Assembly (NCBI GenBank): GCA_018823415.1
Contig: JAHJIN010000100.1
Coordinates: forward strand, 1 to 45,392
Direction: 5' to 3'
Length of the DNA: 45,392 nucleotides
Origin: Chloroflexota bacterium
Lineage (GTDB): Bacteria > Chloroflexota > JAHJIN01
Part shown: positions 38,699 through 45,392 of the stretch, piece after piece
Layout of the letters: each line of letters opens with the position of its first letter
How positions within the stretch are numbered: position 1 is the stretch's first letter
The notes under the pieces: generated by a model
What the model saw: only the letters and a program-made list of their open reading frames with translations
The model's database searches: none
What the model was told of the DNA's origin: nothing
Program-made: the position numbers and the translations under genes

Positions 38699-39697
38699 AT
38701 GCTGCACCGGTTTGGAGCCTGGTTTACGCGGCCTTCGACCCGGTCCTTTGTGGCAGAGGCGCGCCGCACGCCCGGCTATTCCTTGTTTGACCTGTTGCAT
38801 GGCTACGTCTATGCCCATTGGCCCTACCTGTATATCGGCGTGGGCACCGGTGAGCACCGGCTTTCCCGCATCATCGGGCCGGTGGTTGACCGGGCAAGCC
38901 GGTGGCTACCGATGCCGTCGACGGACGACAATTCGCCCGGCGAACTGGGCCTCGCCTTTGCCGACTCGTACCACGGCAAGGTGGTGCCGCTGGCGGCGGC
39001 GGCGCAGCTGGTTACCGTCAATCAGGAGATCTGCCTGACAGACCTGGAGCAGATCATCCCATACACCCAGGCCCGGGACATTATACTGCATGACCCGGAC
39101 CACATCGTGGCGCTCAAGTGCCCTTGCCGCGCCGTGCGTCCGAATCCGTGCCTGCCCCTGGACGTGTGCCTTATCGTGGGGGAGCCGTTTGCCAGCTTTG
39201 TCCGCGAACACCACGCGGGCCGGGCGCGCCAGATCACGCCGGCCGAAGCAGTGGACATCCTGCGGGCCACCGACGAGCGCGGCAACGTGCATCACGCCTT
39301 TTTCAAGGATGCCATGCTGGGCCGGTTCTATGCCATCTGCAACTGCTGCGCCTGCTGCTGTGGGGCCATGCAGGCGCACCGGATGGGCGTGCCCATGCTG
39401 GCCGCGTCCGGCTATCTGGCTCGCGTGGATGCCGACGCATGCGTAGGGTGTGGAACCTGCGTGGACTATTGCCAGTTCCGGGCGCTCTCGCTAGATGGCG
39501 ATACCGCCGCGGTGGACGTTGCCGCCTGCATGGGTTGCGGCGTGTGCGTGTCCAAATGCACGTTGGAGGCGCTGTCTCTGGTGCGAGAACCGGGCAAAGG
39601 CGTGCCGCTAGAGCTTGGCGAACTTTTAGACCTGGCGCAAGCACCGACTTTGCGCCACGAGATGCTCCAGTACCAAACCATTCATTCGGATACATGA
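38699..39697 (+). CDS. Fe-S protein with 2[4Fe-4S] ferredoxin domain and extra cysteine clusters
   Basis: 332 residues; GGGAGGA precedes the ATG. Residues 1-120 contain no cysteines until ALKCPCRAVRPNPCLPLDVC (140-160), a four-Cys cluster. CNCCACCCGAM follows near residue 214. A classical ferredoxin motif pair closes the protein: CVGCGTCVDYC (about 249-259) and CMGCGVCVSKC (about 277-287). This many ligands could hold four clusters. It has no heme or flavin motif. It would act as a soluble or membrane-associated electron carrier. Its stop overlaps the ATG of the ECF-S-like/HAMP gene (ATGA), so the two are co-translated. Confidence 0.85.
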   Translation: MLHRFGAWFTRPSTRSFVAEARRTPGYSLFDLLHGYVYAHWPYLYIGVGTGEHRLSRIIGPVVDRASRWLPMPSTDDNSPGELGLAFADSYHGKVVPLAAAAQLVTVNQEICLTDLEQIIPYTQARDIILHDPDHIVALKCPCRAVRPNPCLPLDVCLIVGEPFASFVREHHAGRARQITPAEAVDILRATDERGNVHHAFFKDAMLGRFYAICNCCACCCGAMQAHRMGVPMLAASGYLARVDADACVGCGTCVDYCQFRALSLDGDTAAVDVAACMGCGVCVSKCTLEALSLVREPGKGVPLELGELLDLAQAPTLRHEMLQYQTIHSDT

Positions 39698-40824
39698 CCA
39701 TGGACCAGCACGGGAAATCCCCCCTATCCTTCGGTCGCCGCGAGCTGATCGCCACAATCGTTGGCGTGCTTCTGTATGCCGGCATCTCGTGGCTGACCAA
39801 CATCTTTCCGCTCACGGCTGCCGAGGGCGTGGACATCCGGCCCGGCGTGGCGGTGCCCATCTTTTTCGGGTTGGTCTTTGGCCCGGTGGTGGGATTCGTC
39901 GTGGGGCTGGCTGGCAATTTCCTGAGCGACCTGTGGACCGGCTGGCTGGTATATCCGCCGGACCCGGCCACCGGCAACCTGCTGCTGGACCTGACGCAGG
40001 GCTATCTGCTGAACTGGCAGGCCGGCAGCGGGTTGATGGGTCTGGTCGCCGGCCTCGCCACCTTCTTTGGTCGCCGCTACCGCACGCTCGCCGACCATGT
40101 GCGGGCGCTGGCCTTCTCGGCCCTGGGCATCGTCGTGGGCATGGGCTTTGCTGCCTTGACGGACATCTGGCTCGACGGCTTGACCTTTGATTTTGTGCTG
40201 ACGCAGTACTTGATCCCGGCCGTCCAGGTCAACCTTCTCAACACCGTGATCCTGGTGCCCATCCTGCTGTTCAATTACGAACATCTGGACCTGGGCTCTC
40301 TGGCCTGGTGGCGCTCGGCCCTCATGCGGCGTTTGCTGCTGGGCATTTTGGTTTCGGCGGCCCTGCCGGTGGCGCTGCTGGGCCTCTTTTTGACGCAGCA
40401 GGCCACCAGCGCGGCTGTGGGCCAGACCGAGCTCATCGTCAAGCTGGCCTTTACCATCTTGCTCACGCTGCTGTTTACCGTCGCCAACGCCGGCCTGTTG
40501 GCCCAGGGCATGCTGCGCCCCCTGCTCCGCCTGACGGATGCGGCGCAGCAGATGGAAGCCGACGCGCTCACCCGTGATGAGGCGGCTGATCTGGAGACGA
40601 CGGCCGGCCCAGACGAGATCGGTCGCCTGAGCCAGGTGTTCGGCCGGATGGCGCAGGAGGTCATTCAACGCCAGGAGCGGCTGCGGCAGCAGGTCCGCCA
40701 GCTCCGTATCGAGATCGACGAGGTGAAAAAGGCGCAGCAGGTGGCCGAGATCACCGAGACCGAGTATTTCCGCCAACTCCAGGAAAAGGCCCAGCAGTTA
40801 CGCGGCAAAGACAGCCCGCAGTGA
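39694..40824 (+). CDS. ECF-S-like membrane domain fused to a HAMP domain and coiled coil
   Basis: 376 residues from the ATG at 39694 that overlaps the previous stop; the frame is open much further upstream but that region is the Fe-S gene in another frame. Residues 10-190 hold about five or six spans with TAAEGVDIRPGVAVPIFFG and GPVVGFVVGLAGNFLSD, the look of ECF-transporter S components (riboflavin/QueT type). Two more spans (residues 208-275) frame a HAMP domain at about 270-325 (LRPLLRLTDAAQQMEADAL, DEIGRLSQVFGRM). A coiled coil with QLRIEIDEVKKAQQVAEITE ends the protein. No kinase, cyclase or receiver domain follows. Confidence 0.72.
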   Translation: MTMDQHGKSPLSFGRRELIATIVGVLLYAGISWLTNIFPLTAAEGVDIRPGVAVPIFFGLVFGPVVGFVVGLAGNFLSDLWTGWLVYPPDPATGNLLLDLTQGYLLNWQAGSGLMGLVAGLATFFGRRYRTLADHVRALAFSALGIVVGMGFAALTDIWLDGLTFDFVLTQYLIPAVQVNLLNTVILVPILLFNYEHLDLGSLAWWRSALMRRLLLGILVSAALPVALLGLFLTQQATSAAVGQTELIVKLAFTILLTLLFTVANAGLLAQGMLRPLLRLTDAAQQMEADALTRDEAADLETTAGPDEIGRLSQVFGRMAQEVIQRQERLRQQVRQLRIEIDEVKKAQQVAEITETEYFRQLQEKAQQLRGKDSPQ

Positions 40825-40867
40825 GTCTTGGGGAAATGATGAACAGACAACCGACACGAGGAGGCAA

Positions 40868-41098
40868 ATGATGATCCAAAAACTGGCGTTTGTGGCTGGT
40901 GTGGTGATGGGCATGCTCTACCTGATGGCCGCCGTCACCATGATCTTGACCTACTATTTCACCGGTCGCCTGCCGGCCCTGTCTATGGGCAGCGACGCAT
41001 CGACCCGGCCGTTATGGCCCCGGCTGAACTTGCTCACGGCCGACGAAATGGTGGCCCAGGTGCGCGAGCAGGCGCGCCGGGAACTGGAGGGGAGGTGA
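40868..41098 (+). CDS. small single-span membrane protein
   Basis: 76 residues; GAGGAGG is 4-5 nt before the first ATG. One hydrophobic span (residues 6-30, FVAGVVMGMLYLMAAVTMILTYYF) and a charged C-terminal tail with DEMVAQVREQARRELEGR. No family recognised. It is 43 bp after the HAMP protein gene and 4 bp before the next small membrane protein gene, so it is part of that unit. Confidence 0.7.
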   Translation: MMIQKLAFVAGVVMGMLYLMAAVTMILTYYFTGRLPALSMGSDASTRPLWPRLNLLTADEMVAQVREQARRELEGR

Positions 41099-41102
41099 AC
41101 CC

Positions 41103-41444
41103 ATGAAACCCAAACTGTGGCGTGATATGAACCGGGCCTGGGAGCGATTTTATCTGGGCATCATGGTGGGGGTGGGGCTGCCCGTGCTAGCACTGGCTGG
41201 CATTGTGGGAGGCATCTATTTGTGGACGCGCAAGATCCCCTTTCTGGCTGACATTGAGGAGCAGGACGGAGAGCGCCGGCTGATCCTCACGCTCATGGAG
41301 CCGGCCCAAGTGCAGGCGGCCTATCGGCAGCGGCAAGCTGAATTGCGGGCCTTGCGCGAGCGCATTGTGGCCCGCGCGCAGGCCGCGGTGGACGAGGTCG
41401 AGGCCGAACATCTGATCGCGCTGGTGCAAGAAGACGCCGATTAG
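41103..41444 (+). CDS. small membrane protein with cytoplasmic helical tail
   Basis: 113 residues; GGAGG in the preceding gene's end serves as ribosome site. A basic N-terminal 15 residues, one span at about 17-42 (LGIMVGVGLPVLALAGIVGGIYLW), then a helical tail (LILTLMEPAQVQAAYRQRQAEL) likely to form a coiled coil. No known family. Last gene of the four-gene unit with the Fe-S and HAMP proteins. Confidence 0.7.
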   Translation: MKPKLWRDMNRAWERFYLGIMVGVGLPVLALAGIVGGIYLWTRKIPFLADIEEQDGERRLILTLMEPAQVQAAYRQRQAELRALRERIVARAQAAVDEVEAEHLIALVQEDAD

Positions 41445-41452
41445 CATCGGGC

Positions 41453-41532
41453 CTGGAGGGCACTAATGCGCTAGGCGCGAAAGCCGTCTGCCGCGCAGCG
41501 GGCAGACGATCAGCGTCGCAGACGCTCTCCAG
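41453..41532. other. cloverleaf-shaped inverted-repeat element
   Basis: CTGGAG (41453-41458) closes with CTCCAG (41527-41532). Inside are three stems: GCGC-TAG-GCGC (41468-41478), CGTCTGCC/GGCAGACG (41485-41508, 8 bp, 8-nt loop) and AGCGTC-GCA-GACGCT (41512-41526, which abuts the closing stem). The pairs are exact. No tRNA features fit. It could be a small folded RNA or the imprint of a miniature element. Confidence 0.45.
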
Positions 41533-41558
41533 CAGTGGTTTTAATCGCTAGGGCGTAG

Positions 41559-41590
41559 AGCACCGCCCCCGGAAACCCGAGGGCGGTGCT
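41559..41590. terminator. bidirectional hairpin terminator
   Basis: AGCACCGCCC (41559-41568) and GGGCGGTGCT (41581-41590) pair perfectly over a 12-nt loop, between the convergent ends at 41444 and 41593. T-rich flank is poor (TTGTTAG on the right), but the strength of the stem and its location suit a shared terminator. Confidence 0.65.
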
Positions 41591-41592
41591 TG

Positions 41593-43572
41593 TTAGTCGA
41601 GGTCATCGTCGGTCAGGACCATGGTGGGCTGAAAGTCCAGCAAATCCGGGCTCTGTTCCACCACGCGATACCAAATGTCTACCACGTGCGGGTCCCATTG
41701 CTGCCCGCGGCCGGCATTGAGAATGGTCAGGGCCTTGTCTAGAGCAAACCCCTGGCGGTAGGCGCGGTTGGCTGTCATGGCCTCAAAGGAATCGGCCACG
41801 GCCAGGACGCGGGCCAGTATGGGGATATTGCGGCCGCTCAAGCCTTCAGGGTAACCGCGACCGTCAAAGTCTTCGTGATGAAAGCGGATGGCCGGCGCAA
41901 TGTCGCGCAGCGAGGTTACGTCCTCGACAATGCGCGCGCCCACCACCGGGTGTTGTTTCATGCGTTCCCATTCTTGCTCTGTCAGCGGGCCGGGCTTGTT
42001 CAGGATCAAATCGCTAACGCGCACCTTGCCAATATCGTGTAGCAGGCCGGCGGTACGCAGCAACTCGATCTCTTGATCGCTCAGGCCCAGCTCGTGGGCA
42101 ATGGCGACCGCAAAACGAGACACGCGCTCTGAATGCCCTCGCGTATACGGATCACGAGCTTCCAGGGCGGTGGTCAGGCTGGCGATGACCTGCAGGTTGA
42201 ACACCTTGAGGTTCTGATACGCGGCGGCGTTTTGCAGGGCAATGGCTATGGTGCTGGCCAGGGTGGAGAGCATGCGCACGCTGTTCTCGTCAAAGGCGCT
42301 GGGGCGGATGCTGGCGCAACTGAGCAGTCCGAACGCGTTTTCGCCACGCAACAGCGGGGCCGAGGTAAAGGATGTAAACGCCAGTTGCGATTCGGCGGTG
42401 GGTGATGCTGTTTCAGGCGGGGCTATCAGCCGCAAAGGCGCCGCGTCCAACAGGCTTGGCACTAGCAGTGTGGCCTGGGCGACAAGCCGTTGTTCCAGGT
42501 CTTCCAGGGTGGGTTGTGAGAGGGGGCGCGTCGCTGATATGAACGCCTGTGGCGTGCCGCCGTTTTCGTCCCACAGGCACAACGTGACCACCTCGGGCTG
42601 CATCACGTCCAGGGTGATGTCCATGGCAGACCGGATGATCTGTGGCCGGTCCCGGATCGTCGTCATCTGCCAGCTCGCCTGCTCCAGGGTCTGAAGGTCA
42701 CGATAGAGCAGCGCGTTTTGGACGGCGATGGCGGCTTGCACCGCAAAGACCGTGACCAATTGCAGGGCGTGATGGTCGTAGGCGGCTCGATCTGTGCGGC
42801 GGGCCACGTTGAGCACGCCCAGGGTGCGATCCCGGTAGCGCAGCGGGACACTCATGGCCGATCCAATCTCGGGCCGGCGGGCATAGGGGGCCAGGTTTGA
42901 CGGCAGCGAGTCCTTGAACAACAGGATTGGGTCGGTCGTCTGGACCACCTGGCCGGCGATGCTGTTGGTGATGGTCAGGCTGTCGCCCACATGGACTTGA
43001 TCGGAGAGACCCCAGTGGGTCATCAGGGTCAGGTGCTCAGTGCCACGATCCAGGAGCATGATCGAGGCAAAATCGGGGGTGAATGTTTGCACGACCTGGG
43101 CTATGATTTGATCATACAGGCTTTGCGAGTCCAGGTTGCTGGTGAGGGTGCGACCCAACTCCAGTAGCGATACCAGCTCGGACAGTCGTTCCTTTTCCAG
43201 CCGCAGCGCCCGCGCCTGAAGGCAATTGCGTACCGTGACCAGCAATTCTTCCAGGTTAAAGGGCTTGGTCAGGTACGTATAGGCCCCCTCCTTCATGGCT
43301 TCCACCGCGGTCTTGACGGTGGCGTGGCCGGTGAGCATGATCACTTCGGTGCCGGGAAAGCGTGCGCGGCTGTAGCGTAACAATTCCAACCCATCGACAT
43401 TGGGCATCTTGAGATCGGTGAGCAGCAGGTCAAAGCTGTCTTGCTCGAGTTGGGTTATGGCCGCTTGCCCGTCGCAGGCAGATACGACTTGATAGTCCTG
43501 GTGGGTCAAGATGTTGTTCAACAAGTAGCGGACCATCTCTTCGTCATCGGCCACCAAGATGCGCTCGTTCAT
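41593..43572 (-). CDS. receiver-GAF-GAF-HD-GYP signalling protein
   Basis: 659 residues; AGAGGA precedes the ATG. Receiver domain 1-125 (VADDEEMVR, phospho-Asp in LLTDLKMPN near 54, Lys in YLTKPF). Two GAF-like domains at about 150-300 and 310-440. HD-GYP domain about 450-630 with HDIGK (near 522) and HHEDFDGRGYPEGL (near 580), both ligand sets intact. HD-GYP proteins hydrolyse cyclic di-GMP. It has no membrane span. It lies downstream of the TPR gene by 34 bp, probably in one operon. No DGC partner is in the window. Confidence 0.92.
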   Translation of the reverse strand: MNERILVADDEEMVRYLLNNILTHQDYQVVSACDGQAAITQLEQDSFDLLLTDLKMPNVDGLELLRYSRARFPGTEVIMLTGHATVKTAVEAMKEGAYTYLTKPFNLEELLVTVRNCLQARALRLEKERLSELVSLLELGRTLTSNLDSQSLYDQIIAQVVQTFTPDFASIMLLDRGTEHLTLMTHWGLSDQVHVGDSLTITNSIAGQVVQTTDPILLFKDSLPSNLAPYARRPEIGSAMSVPLRYRDRTLGVLNVARRTDRAAYDHHALQLVTVFAVQAAIAVQNALLYRDLQTLEQASWQMTTIRDRPQIIRSAMDITLDVMQPEVVTLCLWDENGGTPQAFISATRPLSQPTLEDLEQRLVAQATLLVPSLLDAAPLRLIAPPETASPTAESQLAFTSFTSAPLLRGENAFGLLSCASIRPSAFDENSVRMLSTLASTIAIALQNAAAYQNLKVFNLQVIASLTTALEARDPYTRGHSERVSRFAVAIAHELGLSDQEIELLRTAGLLHDIGKVRVSDLILNKPGPLTEQEWERMKQHPVVGARIVEDVTSLRDIAPAIRFHHEDFDGRGYPEGLSGRNIPILARVLAVADSFEAMTANRAYRQGFALDKALTILNAGRGQQWDPHVVDIWYRVVEQSPDLLDFQPTMVLTDDDLD

Positions 43573-43606
43573 GGGTTCCTCTGAGGTTGCCAGGTGTGCT
43601 GTAGGT

Positions 43607-45256
43607 TCATGCTGGCTTGGCCATCATCTTTTTGATTGTTTCGAGGTTGTTGAGCGTGTTCTGGTCTTGGGGCGCGATCCGCATGGCAACGGTTAGTTGC
43701 TCCAGCGCATCCTGAAAGCGTCCTTGTTCGGCCAGGGCCAGGCCGAGCAGGTTGCGGGTGGCCAAGTCGGAGGGGCGAATGTCGATCACGTGATACCATT
43801 CTGCAATGGCGTCATCCAGCCGTTTTTTCTTGTAGTAGAGCAGCCCGCGATTGTAGTATAGGTCGGCGTCGCGCGGCGAGGCCGAGATGCGCTGATCGAG
43901 GTCGCCTTCTTCGTACTCGTTGGCGCCGACCAGGGTCAGCAGGATGGTGCCGGCGGCGAGCACCACGCGCACCAGGGCGATGCCCGGCGAGTGGTCGGTG
44001 AACATGTCGATCAGCGAGCCGGCCAGGAATGCCCCGGGCAGGATCAGGTTGGCGTAAAAGGCCCATTTGGCGCGCAGCGCGGTGCCGCTGAGCGTGAGCA
44101 GCGCCAGCACGATGGTGGCGGCCGGGGCAAAACGATCCAGCGGGTATGGCATCAGGATCATGGGCAGCGGGGCTGCCAGGACTTGAAAGAGACCGCTTGC
44201 CTGATACCAGTCGGCCGGGAGCCCGGCGGGGGCGAGGCCCAGGAGCAGCCCCAATGCCCCAGCCACCAGCATGATGAGCCAAAAGGCGCAGATTGGTGCG
44301 ATCAGGGCTATCGTGCGCAGCGGCAGCCGACGCCCGCGTTTGGCGTGGGCCGGCTCGGGTTCGTCAGGTTTGGTCTGGGCTTCGGCCTCGATCTGGCGCA
44401 GCGTGGGCAGCGATGCCGCAGTGACGGTGTTGGGTTCGCGCTGGGGTACCAGTTGCTGACAGGCGGGACAGAAACGCTGATCCAGGTCGACCAGGTTTTG
44501 GCAACCAGGGCAGACATGGAACAGCGTGTGGTGGCAGTGCGGGCAGGTGGGGCTTGGTGTAGTGATCTCGCCGGCACAGTGCGGGCAAACCATGAAAAAC
44601 GAATCTGGCTCGGGTGTCGCGGTAGTTTCGTTGGGATTCCAGCCGGTACCTACCAGCCGGCGCCGGGCCTCGGCATGGTTGGGATCCAGTTGCAGCACGC
44701 GCTGCCAGGCGGTCAGGGCCTGTTCGTGGTTGCCGAGGGCGTCGTGGAGCACGCCCAGGCTATAGTAGGCATCGGCATAATCGGGCTGCAACCGCACGGC
44801 AACTTCTAGCTCGCGGATCGCCTCGGCCCAGCGGCTCTGCTGATAATAGGCCACGGCCAGGTTGGCGTGAAGATCGGCCGCGTCGGGAAAGCGCTGCAGC
44901 GCGGCCTCAAACTCCCAGACTGCCGCGTCGATCTGGTCGCGGTCCAGGTAGGCTTGGCCGCGTTGCAGGTAACCCTCGATTTGAGTCGCGGTCTCGGCGG
45001 CGGCGCGGCGGCGGGCTTCTTGCAGCCAGACGATGCCGGCGCGAGCGCGTTCGTTGGCCGGGTTGATGGTCAGGGCGCGCACCAGATAGGCCAGGGATTG
45101 GTCGGGCGAGTCGAGCAGGCCGGCCAGCCATAGCCACGCCTCGTCGTCGCGAGGGTGCTCGTGCAGCCATGACCCCAGCAACGCACGCGCGCGCTCCTGG
45201 TCGCCAGCCTGCGCCGCCTCCAGTGCTTGTTGTCGTAACATACTGTTATCGGACAT
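43607..45256 (-). CDS. TPR protein with zinc ribbons and membrane segment
   Basis: 549 residues from the ATG at 45256 (GGAG 6 nt upstream); the open frame continues to 45388 but only this start has a good site. Residues 1-210 are TPR helices (LHANLAVAYYQQSRWAEAI, YYSLGVLHDALGNHEQAL). Residues about 225-285 hold four CxxC pairs (CPHC, CPGC, CPAC), two zinc ribbons. Then four or so membrane spans (about 325-445) and C-terminal TPRs (YYNRGLLYYKKKRLDDAI). The zinc ribbons and TPRs on both sides of a membrane block suggest a scaffold protein; partners unknown. Confidence 0.8.
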   Translation of the reverse strand: MSDNSMLRQQALEAAQAGDQERARALLGSWLHEHPRDDEAWLWLAGLLDSPDQSLAYLVRALTINPANERARAGIVWLQEARRRAAAETATQIEGYLQRGQAYLDRDQIDAAVWEFEAALQRFPDAADLHANLAVAYYQQSRWAEAIRELEVAVRLQPDYADAYYSLGVLHDALGNHEQALTAWQRVLQLDPNHAEARRRLVGTGWNPNETTATPEPDSFFMVCPHCAGEITTPSPTCPHCHHTLFHVCPGCQNLVDLDQRFCPACQQLVPQREPNTVTAASLPTLRQIEAEAQTKPDEPEPAHAKRGRRLPLRTIALIAPICAFWLIMLVAGALGLLLGLAPAGLPADWYQASGLFQVLAAPLPMILMPYPLDRFAPAATIVLALLTLSGTALRAKWAFYANLILPGAFLAGSLIDMFTDHSPGIALVRVVLAAGTILLTLVGANEYEEGDLDQRISASPRDADLYYNRGLLYYKKKRLDDAIAEWYHVIDIRPSDLATRNLLGLALAEQGRFQDALEQLTVAMRIAPQDQNTLNNLETIKKMMAKPA

Positions 45257-45301
45257 AGACTTCTCCGAGTAGGCGCTTTTTCGGCCCTCTCCGTGGGGAC
45301 A

Positions 45302-45331
45302 CTGACCTGACATACGGTCTTGTGGTATAAT
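45302..45331 (+). promoter_or_regulatory. possible promoter of the divergent gene at the right edge
   Basis: A perfect TATAAT (45326-45331) with a weak -35 (CTGACC, 18-bp spacer). It points rightwards, towards the short partial frame at 45378. Confidence 0.35.
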
Positions 45332-45371
45332 ACCGCAGCAAGCTTGACTACGCCCCCGGAGGTGCTGCGGT
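45332..45371 (+). promoter_or_regulatory. inverted repeat around a ribosome-binding-site-like sequence
   Basis: ACCGCAGCA (45332-45340) pairs exactly with TGCTGCGGT (45363-45371). The loop contains GGAGG at its end. It lies between the -10 at 45326 and the ATG at 45378. If transcription starts near 45338 the left arm is mostly missing from the RNA, so a DNA operator is the simpler reading. Confidence 0.4.
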
Positions 45372-45377
45372 AACCCC

Positions 45378-45392
45378 ATGGACCACAAACGA
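45378..45392 (+). CDS. start of a gene cut by the window edge
   Basis: ATGGACCACAAACGA (MDHKR) begins here and runs off the end. GGAGGT lies 14 nt upstream, farther than ideal. Only five codons are visible, so nothing can be said about product, and the start itself is uncertain. Confidence 0.3.

Noticed and set aside
39118..39693. Upstream extension of the ECF-S-like/HAMP frame by 192 codons
   Set aside because: This stretch encodes the cysteine-rich Fe-S protein in another frame; the extension is Arg/Ala-rich and unlike a real domain. The ATGA overlap start is better.
41453..41532. The cloverleaf element as a tRNA
   Set aside because: The closing stem has 6 pairs, one inner stem has 8 pairs with an 8-nt loop, and there is no TTCRA loop or 7-nt anticodon loop.
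45257..45388. A 44-residue N-terminal extension of the TPR protein
   Set aside because: The region contains promoter-like elements and an inverted repeat, and the ATG at 45256 has its own ribosome site.

Overview
The window is about 45 kb of high-GC bacterial DNA, densely coded. It has no rRNA, tRNA or CRISPR array that I can see. The gene mix points to a Chloroflexota (Anaerolineae-like) genome: an archaeal/eukaryotic-type prolyl-tRNA synthetase, CarD, B12-binding radical SAM proteins, DUF5661, an ArsA-type ATPase with a C-terminal HSP20-like domain, DUF4388/Roadblock/small-GTPase modules, GAF/HD-GYP signalling proteins and a GH38 mannosidase. The taxonomic call is inference from gene content, not from a marker gene.

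Left part (1-5.4 kb). A decayed transposase end lies next to a truncated third copy of a tandem family whose members share an N-terminal domain of about 100 residues. The two intact copies carry leucine-rich repeats. They lie downstream of a vWA protein and a PP2C phosphatase, a layout like the TerY-P stress/signalling modules but with no kinase in view. A divergent promoter pair separates this operon from a double-GNAT acetyltransferase that has a long structured leader.

5.4-14.8 kb, minus strand: an RNB-domain ribonuclease, an alpha/alpha-toroid-like protein, a Clp1-like P-loop protein, two B12-binding radical SAM enzymes on either side of a DUF5661 protein, a beta-propeller-like lipoprotein, a GNAT enzyme and guanylate kinase.

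14.8-20.8 kb, minus strand: a conservon-like signalling island with a consensus promoter. It holds a DUF4388 protein, an MglA/Ras-like GTPase, a divergent Roadblock protein, two nearly identical Roadblock/LC7 proteins, a V4R-domain protein, a hexapeptide-repeat protein and an alpha/beta hydrolase. It is followed by a response regulator/histidine kinase pair, proS, a DNA methyltransferase coupled to an AlkZ-related winged-helix protein, CarD and PadR. PadR sits behind a promoter with an overlapping palindromic operator.

28.3-41.5 kb, plus strand: ArsA-like ATPase, a flippase-like membrane protein, adenine deaminase, a CooC-like ATPase, a RelE-type toxin-antitoxin pair, GH38 alpha-mannosidase with a nitrilase-family hydrolase, HicBA (hicA is only 59 codons), a 49-codon relic of an ABC transporter, and an unusual four-gene unit. 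That unit comprises a polyferredoxin-like protein, an ECF-S-like membrane domain fused to HAMP and coiled coil, and two small single-span proteins. A cloverleaf-shaped inverted-repeat element and a strong hairpin terminator separate it from the convergent genes.

41.6-45.4 kb, minus strand: a receiver-GAF-HD-GYP protein and a TPR/zinc-ribbon membrane protein. The start of a divergent gene is cut by the window edge.

The best candidates for undescribed systems are the GTPase/Roadblock/V4R island, the Fe-S plus ECF-S::HAMP unit, and the kinase-less vWA-PP2C-LRR array.
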